A stretch of DNA of 54,973 nucleotides from Ophioceras dolichostomum (GCA_003049485.1 PYST01000271.1:1-54973); one strand, 5' to 3'. Numbered from the stretch's first letter, positions 10,493 to 21,940 are shown. Numbers and translations are program-made. Notes: generated from the sequence alone by a model not told the origin.

Positions 10493-11730
10493 GTGCGGAT
10501 GTTGGTTCCGTGAAGGGAGTGACGTCGTGATTCGCCGTGTTGGTAGCTACCTCTAGGTTCTATTCGAGCGAGCTGTTAGGTTTCAATCATTGGGAAGTGG
10601 CGCCTGGCGCACGAAAACCCCAGCTAAACGGGGCATTGAACAGCTAGCAATTGGCAGAACATGGCTGCTCTGGCATAGGGCTTCGAGGACAAATGGGAGG
10701 CAGTCCATCGAAGCAATCGCCAATAAAAATAGACCTAGTCGGAGCGTGCTTCAGGTGCGGCATGGCTTACAAACAGGCGTCCAAGTCTAGAACAACTTGC
10801 CAAGGCAGTGGATATTTTCGACAGACGGGCAGATATCAGGACGGAGTGGACGCTTAAGTGCCTCGCTACCTCGGCGAGATCAAATATAGGCTGGAATGGA
10901 ATCAACATGCACGCGGAGGGTCTGGCGCAATCGATTTATCTGATGGCGCTGTGGTTGATGCAGCCCTCTCAATATTTCGAGGGCATCAATTCCAGGAATA
11001 GGCTAGTAGGTCGGTAGGCCGCTGATTCAGCAGTACAGCTGTAGCGGTCCTAGCCAACCACCTAACTTTGAGTTATGTTGGGCGGCTACCGTGCCTCGGC
11101 CGTCCCCCTATCGTCGAGCATTTTCTGATCACTCAACAATTTATTGGCCTCAAGAAGGGATATGTCAGCATCAAGCGTGGGCATTTCAGCCACAACGCCG
11201 AGGCAAAAGCATGATGCAACTGAGCCTCGAGATAGTTCCATCTATGTCTATGCTGTGATCCGAAGCCCCGGAGCGGATTGATTACTGACTGTCCATCCAA
11301 CAAAGCGATGTGAAGTTCAGAGACGTGGCTTCTCCTGGCGATCCTCTCTCGTGACAGGTGCGCTCGCTATTCGGAGCACGGCGACGGCGAGCGTCCGGTG
11401 CTTAGATAGCTCTGGATGTCGACGATGGCATTTCAAATCAGGATGCCTCTTGTGTGCTGTTCCGGAGAAGATATAAGGGAGCAAGATGTCGCTCGTTGTG
11501 GCTGTTGATGATCGGATCAGGACATCAACGGTCTGAACACTTAAACTATAGACTACTTACACCGAACTGCAAGGCGCTTGAACTACAGTCATCGTATCAA
11601 CATCATCATCAACTATCACCGCGAGATCAAAGCCTTCTCAATACAAGCCATAACCTCCCTACCCCTGAATCTCACTTCCTCATCGACCCCTTTTGTACTT
11701 CAAAACCTTCCACGGAGACATCAATCAACC
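10493..11730. other. Intergenic, upstream region of reductase gene
   Basis: No coding region supported. The final 150 bases are C/A-rich and pyrimidine-rich (CATCATCATC runs), typical of a fungal 5' leader just before the ATG at 11731. Confidence 0.5.
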
Positions 11731-12845
11731 ATGGCCAGCAAGGGTCTCGTCCTCGTCACAGGCCTCAACGGCTACATCGCAGCCCGCACCGCCGAAGCCC
11801 TTCTAAACGCCGGCTACTCGGTCCGGGGCACGGTGCGCTCCCTCCCCAGCGCCGACGCCATACTCGCCACCCTCGCCCCCTCTCCCCACGGCGACCGCCT
11901 CTCCGTCGTGGCCGTCCCGGACATCACCGCGCCCAACGCCTTCGACGAAGCCGTCAAGGGCGTCTCGTCCATCGCGCACCTCGCCGCGCCCGTGTCCCTC
12001 CGCTTCACCGACCCGGAGCCGGTGCTCAAGGGCGCCGTTCAAGGCACGCTGACGCTCCTGGAGTCGGCGGCTCGCGAGCAGTCCGTCAAGAACGTCGTGC
12101 TGATGTCCAGCATCGCGGCCGTGGCCTCGGCCAACAAAGAGACGCCGTACACGTTTACGGAGAAGGACTGGAACGAGGTCTCCGAGAAGATCGTGCGGGA
12201 GGAAGGGAAGGCTGCGCACCCGGGCCACATCTACTCGGCGAGCAAGACGGCGTCCGAGAAGGCGTTTTGGAAGTTCAGGGAGGAGCGGAAGCCGGCGTTT
12301 AGGATGTCCGCTGTGAATCCTGTGTAAGTCTACGTACGGCCCACACAGCCAAGTATCCCCGTGAGAGGAAAAGAAACGCCAACTAACAGCCGTCGTCTAG
12401 CTTCGTCGCGGGTCCCCCTCTGGTGGCGCCCTCAACCGCCTCCCAACTCGGCGACACCTACAGCTGGGTCTTCCAGCTCCTCAGCGGCGCCAAGATTCCG
12501 ACCGTGTTCCCCGGCTTGTACGCCGGCTTCGTCGACGTGCGCGACGTGGCGCGCGTCGTCGTCTTCAACATCGGGCACGCCGAGGCCACCGACGGCGAGC
12601 GCTACCTCGTCTCAGCCGCGTACGGCCCCATGCAGGCCGCGGCCGACGTCCTGCGCAAGGCGTACCCAGATCGTCGCGACGTCATCGATGAGGGCACGCC
12701 CGGCGAGGGGTATCTTCCGGGGTATGCGTTCCCGGAGGAGAAGGTGTATGATGGGAGCAAAGTGGTGAGGACTACGGGTCAGGGATATATTCCGTTTGAT
12801 AAGACGGTTGTGGATACGGCGAAGGCGCTTGAGCACTTGCTGTAG
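11731..12845 (+). CDS. NAD(P)-dependent reductase, extended SDR (GRE2-like)
   Basis: Two exons, 11731-12323 and 12401-12845, joined in phase 2 to give 345 residues. The intron (77 nt) starts GTAAGT, has CTAAC near 12383 and ends CTAG. The protein opens with a Rossmann nucleotide-binding motif, TGLNGYIA (residues 10-17). It carries the SDR catalytic residues: Ser in MSSIAAV (about 126-127) and the YSASK motif with Tyr168 and Lys172. This is the layout of fungal GRE2/methylglyoxal-reductase and dihydroflavonol-reductase-like enzymes, which reduce aldehydes and ketones in the cytosol using NADPH. The exact substrate cannot be read from the sequence. The start is the first ATG after a leader, with ACC before it. 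The neighbours (WD40-like protein upstream, convergent amidase downstream) do not suggest a pathway. Confidence 0.88.
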
Positions 12846-13314
12846 ACCGGGAGGGAATGCTCGCAGAAGTAGATAGCGAAGGGTTTGGTGGTGATAGACT
12901 CCCTGGGTGTCCTGGATGACGTAGATCGGACATTGTCAATGTAGAGAAATACAGAGCTCTCATATGCACTTCAGGGGTAGCGGGTTGCGTTGTGGTGAAG
13001 AGGATGACAGACCTGATGTTTCGAATGTGGGAATTCACCAATGGGGGTATCGTAGGAACATGAATGAGGTTTTTGCCTCGGAGTTGGATTTTATTAATGC
13101 TGACATGTTTTCTAAAGTGTCCTGTGCTTGTGGCATAACTGGCTGGGAGCATTGATGATGGGATCATCAGCCACTGTGCCTCAGTACCTCTGTCTCGGCC
13201 TGAAGACCTCTTGCTTGAAGAGTCCGCTTCGAGAGATGCACCGTCTACTGATATGCAAAGCTTTGCTAACCAAGAAGAACAACAGAAGGCCCTTTCCTTC
13301 CACCACTCGTCCCA
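12846..13314. other. Convergent 3' intergenic region
   Basis: Spacer between the 3' ends of the reductase and amidase genes; it should hold both polyadenylation regions. No gene or clear repeat seen. Confidence 0.5.
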
Positions 13315-15210
13315 TCACTCGACCTTCTCAATAGGTAGGTTCCTGGCCGTCCAGTTCCGGAGCGTAGGCGTGGCCCGCCATCCCTTCGTCTGCAATAATA
13401 AGTCTTCGATGGCGCTAGCCCACCTGACCAGCTCGTCATCCTTCCACGCCGTCTGCTGTAGGGAAAGACTGACGGGCATGCCGTTCTCATCCAGGCCGAT
13501 GGGGATGCACATGATAGGGTACCCTGCCTGGGCGGCGTACTGCTGGCCGACGCCCTTGCGGTCGCAGAACAGCAGGGCGTCCAGTGGGGAGCCGTCCTCC
13601 GGGTGCTTCAGCGCGGCGTCGATGCCATTCTCGCGGCACTGCGAGCGGATGTGGCGGAGGGCCGCGTGGTAGGTCTCGTCTTCTACTCCCTTGCTCTCCA
13701 CGATCCGGAGGAAGTTCTCCTGCCCGCCGGGGAAGCAGGGGTGCGTGCCGGGGAGACCGCCTTCTTTGTCGGTGTGTTTGATGTTGTACTCTACGACCTC
13801 CTCGAGGGACCGCACTGGCGACTCTTCGAGGCCGCGGAGGTAGGCGTTGATGTCATTGTACGCGTCGATGCTGCACACGGTGTACTCGGACTTGGATGGC
13901 TCGCCGCGCTCCCAGTCCCAGTTTCCTTCCGGCCCGACCCGCTCCTCGATGCTGGGGAGATCAACCTCGAGGATCTCGGCACCCGCGCCCTTGATCAGCT
14001 CCAGCACCTCTGACGCCACCCGGTTGCGTCCCGGCGCGACGAGGTCCCAGCAGCGCTTCATGGGAAGGCCGAACCGTGCGCCTCTGAGAGCTGCCTGGTC
14101 GCTGACCAAGGCCGCGAATGATGGCGGCTGCCTCCTTTCGGGCACGGTAGTGAAGGGATCCTCCTCGTCCGGTCCCGCTATCGCGTCCAGGGCAATGGCA
14201 GCGTCCCCCACGGTCCTGGCGAAGGGCCCAACGGTGTCGAGGTTCCGGCTGATGGGGATGACGCCTGTGCGAGACGTCATGCCCACTGTGGGTTTGATGC
14301 CCACCACGCCATTGTAGTCGGCAGGTCCGATGATCGAGGTGTCAGTCTCGGTCCCGTAGGCAATGGGCACGAGATTGGCGGATACGGCGACGGCGGAGCC
14401 GGAGCTCGACCCGAAGGGGTCCTTCCGCAGATCGAACGGGTTTCTCGTCTGGCCGCCTCGGGGGCTGTAGCCCACCGATTCCTCCTTGGACCTCAGCGAC
14501 GCCCACTCGCACATGTTAGCGTGGCCGAGGATGACGGCGCCGGCGCGGCGGAGCTTCTTGACGATGAAGGCATCCTCACGGACGACGCTCCCGAGGAGCG
14601 CGAGCGAGCCCGCTGTTGTCGCGATGCCGTCTTTCGTTGCCATGTTGTCCTTGACCAGAACGGGGATGCCGTGCAGCGGACCTATCGCTGGAAGACCGCC
14701 GACCTCTTCTGACCTCGGTTTCGTAGCAGGGTGCAACAGACTCGTCATAGGAGTGCCGGCCTGGCGGCGCTGTTCGTCGAGGCGAGTTGCGATGATGTCA
14801 GCGTCCGGGTTCACTTCGATGACTGCCCCCAGGTGCGGGTTCAGTAGCCGGATGTAATCGCGGCAGAAATCGACGAAGTCCTTGCTAGAGAACCCCCCCG
14901 TGTCCATGGCATGTCGGAGAAGCGGCACGGTCGTCTCGAAGACATCCCCGAGAGAATCAGGCATCTGCAATCCGGCCGGGACCGGCTGGTCATGGAGGGC
15001 CGGTTTTCCGGCACGATAGCGATCGTACAAACGTTGCATGTCGCAAGAGCAGAGCAGGCCAATCAAGCCAGACCAGACCAGAACAGTAACTGGCGAGCGA
15101 CAACCGTGCCAGAGGAAGAGGGAGGAGGAGGGCGAGGCGGTTTTGGTGGGAGAGAAGGTGGGGTAAGCAAGCACATTAGTGCTTGGTTCCATTTTAAGAC
15201 TACCATCCAC
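13315..15210 (-). CDS. Amidase (amidase-signature family)
   Basis: Single open frame of 631 residues. The amidase-signature core is clear: GIPVLVKDNMATKDG with the catalytic Lys near 187, the Gly/Ser-rich FGSSSGSAVAV block near 266-276, and GTETDTSIIGPADYNG with the likely nucleophile Ser near 292. This Ser-Ser-Lys triad hydrolyses C-N amide bonds. Fungal members range from acetamidases to secondary-metabolism enzymes, so the substrate is unknown. The C-terminal GYPIMCIPIGLDENGMPV segment is typical of the family end. The start is uncertain: ATG 15210 and codon 7 add an N-terminus with a hydrophobic stretch (residues 41-56), whereas Met58 (position 15039, MQRLYDRYRAG) gives a more usual cytosolic amidase start. 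Convergent with the reductase and close upstream of the F-box-like gene. Confidence 0.85.
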   Translation of the reverse strand: MDGSLKMEPSTNVLAYPTFSPTKTASPSSSLFLWHGCRSPVTVLVWSGLIGLLCSCDMQRLYDRYRAGKPALHDQPVPAGLQMPDSLGDVFETTVPLLRHAMDTGGFSSKDFVDFCRDYIRLLNPHLGAVIEVNPDADIIATRLDEQRRQAGTPMTSLLHPATKPRSEEVGGLPAIGPLHGIPVLVKDNMATKDGIATTAGSLALLGSVVREDAFIVKKLRRAGAVILGHANMCEWASLRSKEESVGYSPRGGQTRNPFDLRKDPFGSSSGSAVAVSANLVPIAYGTETDTSIIGPADYNGVVGIKPTVGMTSRTGVIPISRNLDTVGPFARTVGDAAIALDAIAGPDEEDPFTTVPERRQPPSFAALVSDQAALRGARFGLPMKRCWDLVAPGRNRVASEVLELIKGAGAEILEVDLPSIEERVGPEGNWDWERGEPSKSEYTVCSIDAYNDINAYLRGLEESPVRSLEEVVEYNIKHTDKEGGLPGTHPCFPGGQENFLRIVESKGVEDETYHAALRHIRSQCRENGIDAALKHPEDGSPLDALLFCDRKGVGQQYAAQAGYPIMCIPIGLDENGMPVSLSLQQTAWKDDELVRWASAIEDLLLQTKGWRATPTLRNWTARNLPIEKVE

Positions 15211-15378
15211 TGATCACCACATCCGAGAAATCGTCAACGAATCGCAGGACATCATCACCATGGCGAGCTACGCAGATCGGTGATTGATAACGAGAAATGC
15301 AAGGGTATAAGCGATGCATTCATTCTCTAATAACCAATTTCCTGCAAAGCACCAAACACAATGGCACGACTCATATTG

Positions 15379-16248
15379 TCAATGAGTCAAAGACGGGTGG
15401 TCTTCGGGAAGAACTCTCGCGAAGCACAACTCAGGCATCCCTTCCGCATGCCCTTCTGTCCGGAGCTCCCTCCACCTCCTCTCTATCTCCCCAATCTGCT
15501 CCCGCTCGTGCTCAGAACGCTGCTGCTGGTCGTCCCTGCTCACTTCATCCTCATCTAAGATCTGAATATACCTGTACTCAAGATCGTTCGGCACGTCGTC
15601 CACCCCCAGTAGGATGATGACCCGTCCCGGATCCGGCCCTCTGTCGCCGAAGAAGCCCCTGAGCCGCGCGTTCACATCCGCCGGGTCCTCCTCCAAGACG
15701 CCCCCCTCGAAGCACTCCAGGAACTCATCCGCCACAACCATCGTATTCCGAAGAATCCTAAAATCGCTCGCGTCGATGCCGCGTCCGTGGCCGCCACCGA
15801 GACCGTCGTCGACATCAGCGAACCCCGGGAAATGGTCCAGCGGGTGTGCGATCACGGGCAGGATGCCGCGCAAAAGAAAAACGTCGCTGCGCAGCCGCAG
15901 GTGCAGGCCGCGCACGGGGTACACGTTGAGGACCTCCTCGCGCATGCGGCTGGCGCGGCTGGCCTCGGGGAACACTTCCAGAAGATACTCGACCTCGTCG
16001 ACCATCGACGTGTTGGTGAGGCTCAGGGCGCGCAGGATGTTGTTGCTGTTCAGGAACCGGCCGTTCCTGCAGCGCAGGCGGAGGCCTTCTCTGTCGTCTC
16101 CTCCTCCCTCTCTGATGGGCCCGTCGCGGAGGTCGAGGACGACGAGCCGGGCCGAGGCCAGGAAGTCACCCACGGCGATCCTGTAGATGTCGAAGAGGAT
16201 CTCGAGGGGCACTCGGCCTGTCCCGGGCGGGCGTGCGTTGGATGCCAT
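15379..16248 (-). CDS. Hypothetical F-box-like protein
   Basis: Intronless frame of 289 residues. The N-terminal RVPLEILFDIYRIAVGDFL resembles the start of F-box-like domains in fungal proteins of unknown function. The middle carries EVEYLLEVFPEAS and IDASDFRILRNTMVVADEFL. The C-terminal part (about residues 225-289) is highly charged, with a Glu/Arg/Gln-rich probable coiled coil. If it is an F-box protein it would act as an SCF-ligase adaptor, but the match is weak and no repeat-type substrate domain is visible. The start ATG at 16248 follows a short leader. A set of small lineage-specific proteins of this kind is common in these fungi. High GC keeps antisense frames open; these are treated as shadows. 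Confidence 0.55.
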   Translation of the reverse strand: MASNARPPGTGRVPLEILFDIYRIAVGDFLASARLVVLDLRDGPIREGGGDDREGLRLRCRNGRFLNSNNILRALSLTNTSMVDEVEYLLEVFPEASRASRMREEVLNVYPVRGLHLRLRSDVFLLRGILPVIAHPLDHFPGFADVDDGLGGGHGRGIDASDFRILRNTMVVADEFLECFEGGVLEEDPADVNARLRGFFGDRGPDPGRVIILLGVDDVPNDLEYRYIQILDEDEVSRDDQQQRSEHEREQIGEIERRWRELRTEGHAEGMPELCFARVLPEDHPSLTH

Positions 16249-17374
16249 GGTGCTGGGGACACCGCTGTGGTTAATTACAGCAGGCTCGAAGAGAGGTTTG
16301 TCGATTGTAGATACCCAGGTAACTATTGTTGTGAAGCTTTAGAGATAGAGAATTTTCTTTCTGCAAGATGATTTTCTCTATGTTGAATTTGTGGCTGTAT
16401 TTTCATACCGGTTCTAGTTATATATGATTACGTATTGGGCTGTGAGATGAGTTTGTCGGCTCCCGTAGTGTCCGCTCGACCATTGCCTGCTCCCTGGGGT
16501 CTCTGTGACGAGGCTGTGGTCTTTCATAATCACAGCATAGGGATACTGTCAGTGGACAGGAGATTCAGAAGGAGCTCGCTAGTTTGCTAGATAGATGGTT
16601 TGCTCAGTGTTAAAATTGACTTCTATAAGTGAACCACGCCCGAACATTGTCGGTTGGCTTCTGTGACAAGTTTGAGACATCATGGCGGATGAAACAAGAA
16701 GCTGCTATTGCGGATGCATGATGTTAGCTCTGGCGAGTGTTCTGAGATTCCCAGGAGCACTTGGGATGGGCGACTACTAAGGAGTTGAATAATCACGATA
16801 GAGACTGTGGCTCGGCGAACTGAAGGCACATGGGAAATAATGACCGAAGCAGACGGTACAGGGACAACGACTAGAACATGGCTGAGACTGGCCGCCTATC
16901 TTCACAACAATTGGACGAATAAGGCTGCCAAGGTTCACCCAGCTAGGGATCCGACATGATAATACCAGCTAGCGCTTGCTCCTCAACATTCTGGCATGAG
17001 CAGTGAGCAGCTTAGCAAGCATCGGCCTCTCCTGCACCGGCAAGTAGTTTCTGCTCCTTTTGCGGCTGTATGTCGGTCATTGACTTATAGAGGGCGAATC
17101 GGAGTTGTTGCGACTCCTTGGCAGACATGGTATGGCGTATGATGAAGTGAGTGGCTAAAAAACTCACTTTTGGTCATCATATCTCAGTTTCTGGGACAAT
17201 GGAAGGCAATTGGCTCATGAAGAGCAGGATGATTTATTATGAGAGATAATGGATATCTTTATACAGAGACTAAGCTGGCCTAGTCAAATGATGAGACAAT
17301 ACAGAGAAAGAGAGAGAGGGCAGTCATCGAAGGAAAGAATGGTGACGCGGACATAGTGATGATGACTCCCTCCT
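16249..17374. other. Intergenic, nothing recognised
   Basis: About 1.1 kb, more AT-rich than the flanking genes, with no supported coding region. It would hold the promoter of the F-box-like gene (left) and the 3' end of the protoglobin gene (right). Confidence 0.5.
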
Positions 17375-18467
17375 TTATTTGCCCAGCTCGAGATTTTGCA
17401 ACGCCTCCACCGGCGGCGTTGGAGATGTCCGACTTGTGGCTTCTGACTTCTTCGCATCCTTGTCCTCCGCGCCGCTGCTGTGGCCACTGCCGCCCCCGCC
17501 GATCTGGACACCGCTGAACGGACATACGCCACTGCTACCACTGCCGCTCATAGGCCGCCGAGGTATCCTGGTCGGCGACGCAGGCGTGGCTGGGCTCTTG
17601 GGCAAGCCCGCAGCAGCCGGCGAGGCCGAGGAGGACGATGACGACGCCTCGGCGTGGGGTCGGGAGTGCGCGTCGGGGACCTCGTCGTCGTCGAGTATCT
17701 TCTTGCCGTGCAGGTAGCCCTCCTCCTCTATGACGATGTCGCTGTCGTCGTCGGTGCGAAACTCGGCGCCGTCGCGCACCTGCCACTTGGCCATCAGGTC
17801 GTTCTGGATCCAGATGACCTTTCCCAGGGCCTTGACCAGCGCGATCTTGCGCTGCATCGCCAGCCGCGGGTGCGAGAGGATCGCCTCGCTCATGATGTCC
17901 TGGATGAAGGCGAGGCAGACGCCCAGGTGCACGTACTCGACGTGGAGGGGGTGCTTCCGTCCAAGACCGACGTGCATCATTCTTTAGGCCGGGGTTGTCC
18001 CTGTCAGTCGGTGTTCTTTTTTTGGTCTAGTTCTGCCCTCTTCTATCACCGGGGACGGGGAACGGGAGGAGGAAGAGAGGTGCTTACCCGACTTTGTCCA
18101 GATACTCCCAGAACTCCATCTGCGACGGGTCGGAGCACAGCTTGCTGAGGTACGCCCGGAGGAAGGCTTTGCGGTGCTGGATCTGCGGGCTGTTCTCGTC
18201 TGGGTACTCGTCCATGGGACCCTCGAAGCTTGTGCTTCGTGTGGTGAAGGCTCGGGCTGTGATATCGTACTGCAGCAGCTTCTTGTACACGATGTTGACC
18301 ACGGCAGGTATCAGAACCCGCACATACTTGGCGCCCGAGATGAGCGCTTCGATATCGCGTGTGCTGAAGTCGAGGAAGCTGTGGAGGTACTTGATGCGCG
18401 CCTCCAGGTTGGTGTAGAGGTCGCGCCTCTCGACGTGCAGCCGAAGACGATCACTGGCGAGGCCCAT
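17375..18467 (-). CDS. Fungal protoglobin-domain protein
   Basis: Two exons, 18467-18088 and 17981-17375 (intron 106 nt, GTAAGC..AG, phase 2), giving 328 residues. Residues about 15-215 form a protoglobin (globin-sensor) domain, which I recognise from blocks such as ARIKYLHSFLDFS, AVVNIVYKKLLQYDITARAF, MEFWEYLDKVGMMHVGLG and HPLHVEYVHLGVCLAFIQDI. The His-rich HPLHVEYVH segment should contain the haem proximal histidine by family analogy. The domain continues to MAKWQVRDGAEF. The remaining roughly 115 residues are Ser/Pro/Gly-rich, acidic in part, and probably disordered. Protoglobins bind haem and sense or bind O2, CO or NO; the role of the fungal stand-alone form is not settled. There is no signal peptide or membrane segment, so cytosolic location is likely. 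The splice join falls exactly between KVG and MMH, matching the family's continuous sequence. Confidence 0.85.
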
Positions 18468-20417
18468 GGCTGCTGTTCTGTTCGTGGTAACTGGTTGGAG
18501 TGGTTGGAGTGGTGGTTTTGGTGGTAGTGGTGCTGTTGGTGATGTGAACGGCCACCCGGTAAGAGATTTTCTTACCTAACAGCAGCAGTCGACGTCGAGA
18601 TGATGACGACACGGGACAGCTTGTGATGATCAATCCTGAAGTGCCTTGAGGGATCAAGTCAATCGGCCATATCTCCTCCTCTCTCTTCTCACCTTCCTAC
18701 CCCTCCCTCATATACGAACGCCATTTTTCGCGAAGCCCCAGCCCCGCCAACGAAATTTCCCGCATCGAAATTGCAAAATCCGATCGTTGCCGAAGCCTTG
18801 GGCCGCGCCAGGCTTCGCGGGAGGATTCATAGCTCTGGAAAATGGCACGACTCTGGCTGTGGTGGGCTGAACATCAGAGTGATGATCAGATCGTGCATCA
18901 TGGTGGTCCGACGAAAAGCGGGCCAAACCCGCCCCGGCCAGCGCCGTTGGTCCAGTGCTCATTCAGCGTTTTCTCAGCTGAGACCCCATTGATGGACAAC
19001 ACGCCCCACCTGCAACAGCTGGCGCCGCCTGCCTGGTTGGGCCATCCTTCCCCCCGAGCCCCGAAACAGCCCGCCTGGTGATGAGAGGGAAGTCGAGACG
19101 AGGTCTGGCCCAGATTGTTTCCCGAGAAGAGCTAAAAAGGCAGTGATATGCTCCGGCTGTTTCCGACGCATGGCGGTGACAGCCTGCAACGCGCCCTTTC
19201 TCCACCCCCCCTCGTTCAGGGGTTCGCAGTTAACGACTCACCTCAAGTACCCGAGTTCGTGCCTCCGTTTTGTCCCGCCGACCCCAACGGTTCCTTCGCG
19301 CCATCTCTCGTAATATACGAAGCAAAAAGTTTGGCTCCGAACCGGGGTTGAAGTTTTGAGACTGAACAGATGGCTGGAGGTCCTTCGAGCTATCCAGAGC
19401 TCCAATCTGATCGTCGTTGCTGATGATTTCGTTTTCTCGCCGACTGCTCCATGTCGTCGTCGGCGGTCCCCTTTTCGCAAAAACACCTACTCTCTTTCCC
19501 CGACTGTAGTGGCACGACGTAGGGGACAGCAATGGAACTGACGGCCTGCGACACGATGTAGAGGACTTTTCTGTGGTTTATTTTAAGAAATACGTGCTCG
19601 TTCTATTCCTCCACCTATCGCAACCTAAGCGATAATCCCAGCAGTCCGAATCCCCCTATCGTAAATCAGGACGAGATATCTCCAAGATAGGAATAGCCTG
19701 GGGGTTCGCGAAATCCGGGGACTGCGTCGATCCTTGCATATCGCTCATCTGCCCCCAACCTAGCGTCGCATCCAGTTTTTTTTTTTCTAGAAGTGGAAGA
19801 ATGCGGCGGCTGAGAGGCCGCGGACGATCACACCCCCGAGCCGATCCTCCCATCTCTCCTGTGATAGATCGCCGCGGTCACTACCCGACGTTCCGAGCCA
19901 GCCCCAACTTCCCGTCGTAGTTGTGGGTGGGGGTCATGCCGGTCATGCTGGTCATGCTGGTCATGCTGGTCATGCTCCCCGTGTTTTGGGTTGCCACACA
20001 GTAGTTGCTCTGCAGTTATAGACGGGACTGGCTGGCCTGGGCTGCATAAAATCGGCTACGCCGAGTCGTGAAGCTTTCAGGGGTCAACGTTGCTCCGCGA
20101 ACTCTAAGCGAATGGTATAGGGATATTGTAGTTGCCATTTACGTCTGCGATATGGCTCTCCCTGCTCGATTGAGTGCCTATGAACGTGGTAAAAACGCGG
20201 ATTGTGGGCACCACGGAGGGATGAACGCGACTGGCTTCCCATTGCCAGTTGGATCCGGGGCAGCGGAGGCCTTCGAACTGCTACAGCTTGCTTTGTAGGT
20301 ACATTATCAAGCTCTTCCCCCGTAGATGTGCATGTTCGCCAGGCAGGCCAACTGGACTTATACCGTCGTCTGTCACTATCCACCTCTACCCGCCACGCCT
20401 TCAACGATACCGCAAAG
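18468..20417. other. Long gene-free region
   Basis: Nearly 2 kb without a supported gene. It contains the protoglobin promoter, a poly-T run near 19777-19787 and the 9-bp tandem array at 19932-19976. It marks the left edge of the repeat-rich, gene-poor block. Confidence 0.5.
19932..19976 (+). repeat. 9-bp tandem repeat, five copies
   Basis: Five head-to-tail copies of GGTCATGCT (first copy ends CC) span 45 bp. It lies in non-coding sequence, so probably a simple microsatellite. Confidence 0.9.
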
Positions 20418-21182
20418 ATGGTGGACGCCGAAGGCCCGTTGATCGTGGTTGTGGCCTGGAGCTCGGTGTTGCTCTCCCTGATCTCCGTGATCGTCCAGTT
20501 CTACGCGAAGATGGCCCGGTCCGGCAACATAAATAGCCTGTGGTGGGAGCGACCACGTTATGCTGTTGGCGTGGATGTTGAACTACGCAACGGCTCTGGG
20601 CAACCTGATCATGGAAACAATAAGCGTCGGCCAACCTCGGCAACCTGACGCTGCTTGCCAACGTCGCCGGCACGACGTGATCCTGGCCACCCACTGAGCA
20701 AGACATCATTTGACCTGACGCTGCTGCGGGTGACGATGGACAAGTGGATTTGTGCGGCTGTCTGGTTCGCCGTGGTCACGATCAACGCCGTCATGCTCGT
20801 CAACAGCCTGGTGCAGTGGATCCAGTGCTCGCTGGCCGAGAAGTACTGGAACCCGGCGCTGCCCGACACTTGCTGGGCGCCCGGGTTGCAGAGCACGATC
20901 TCGATCGTCATGGCTGCGTATTAGGGCGCCATCGACATCCTTGGAAGATTATCATGGGTCTGCAGATGAAGAAGGCTGAGAAGATGGAGGCTGCCTCGGC
21001 CGTGAGCATGGGGATATTGTAAGCTCTCTCGTCGTCCGAAGTCCTAACAGAGGGAATGACTTCTTTCAGGAAGTTGGACTGACCTGGGGCTAAACTTAAC
21101 ACTGTACAGCGCCTATACTGCAGCTTGCTTGAAAGCAGCCTTCATCCCCGGCCTGGCGCCTGGTGTCTCTGCGTATGCGCTT
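20418..21182 (+). pseudogene. Decayed rhodopsin-domain membrane protein, copy 1
   Basis: A relic of a fungal multi-helix integral membrane protein (rhodopsin-domain, PF20684-like, from memory). It opens at ATG 20418 with VVVAWSSVLLSLISVIVQFY. A one-base shift falls near LWWER (about 20545), after which another frame reads WMLNYATALGNLIMETISVG. A short deletion follows near 20620, removing the segment that copy 2 keeps as HLFIVNTA. The frame then gives MDKWICAAVWFAVVTINAVM and WNPALPDTCWAPG, with a TAG at about 20922. The last recognisable piece, FIPGLAPG near 21145, follows an intron-like gap. At least two frame breaks and in-frame stops make expression of the full protein unlikely. Confidence 0.75.
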
Positions 21183-21195
21183 CTTACCTAGAGAT

Positions 21196-21709
21196 ATAGT
21201 TAATATTCGCGTTTAAATAATAACTATTGTTGGACAAAAGCATCATTGCTGTGTGGTGAACACAAACGTGACCACAAACAAAGGAGAGCTTCACTTACCG
21301 GAACCAACCGAGTGACAACAAACGGGAGTAAGTGACAAAGTAGGTATTCAAGACAAAGACCCAGTTCAGGTCTCTTGGGGTATAAAAGGTAGTCCTCCCA
21401 GCCAGATAGCCAAGCGCAGAACTTACCAAGTTGCATGCGCACTGTGGCGGCCCGGGAGGGGTGCACGATTCGGATAGGCGCACGGACCAGTTGGGGCGCA
21501 CGGACCAGCTGACCGGTCCGTCAGGGATTGGGCGGCCCGACAGGCCGCCAGGACCCACTTAGGCCTAATCGGGAAGAGCGCAAAGCGCTCTCTCCGATAA
21601 GGCCGATAAGGGGGCCTCTTTTTCATCAATGCGACCGGAGGCTTGGCCTCTGGCCGCAACTTAGCTAGATGATCATCAATTCTACTATTCTTACACCTAT
21701 ACCGTACAT
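21196..21709. other. Non-coding stretch with GC-rich island
   Basis: About 500 bp between the membrane-protein relic and the first LTR fragment. From 21440 to 21660 it is strikingly GC-rich, with CGCACGGACCAG repeated twice (about 21479 and 21497) and GGCGGCCCGACAGGCCGCC as a near-palindrome. The minus strand stays open for about 100 codons here, but the sequence is not recognised. Confidence 0.4.
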
Positions 21710-21721
21710 TTGTTCTGACAG

Positions 21722-21921
21722 ACACGCGTGTGGCACACCAATGTTGATTCTGATGATGTACGAGGAAGAGAAAAAGCTAATCTACACGTGGGCCGGAGGG
21801 AGTGCTTTTGTAGGCGACTCCTGCGGGTCCACGTGATCTGAGGTCTGTTGAGGTGGATGCCTTGATGACTGAGGCAACTAGTTCCTCATGGGTGCAGAGA
21901 GGTGCACCCAGTGGTTCAACA
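21722..21921. mobile_element. LTR fragment (same family as 24388-24620)
   Basis: About 200 bp closely resembles the right part of the solo LTR at 24388. Both share ACACGCG, TGTTGATTCTGATGATGTAC, GCCGGAGG, GACTGAGGCAACT and a GGTTCAACA end. The left roughly 30 bp of the LTR is not recognisable, and the flanks show no target duplication, so this is a truncated copy. It lies 19 bp left of the pogo-like element. Confidence 0.7.
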
Positions 21922-21940
21922 AAAGTTGCTGAAACTGCCA

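Noticed and set aside
9197..16248. A secondary-metabolite cluster around the reductase and amidase
   Set aside because: No backbone synthase, cytochrome P450 or cluster regulator is nearby; the neighbours are unrelated.
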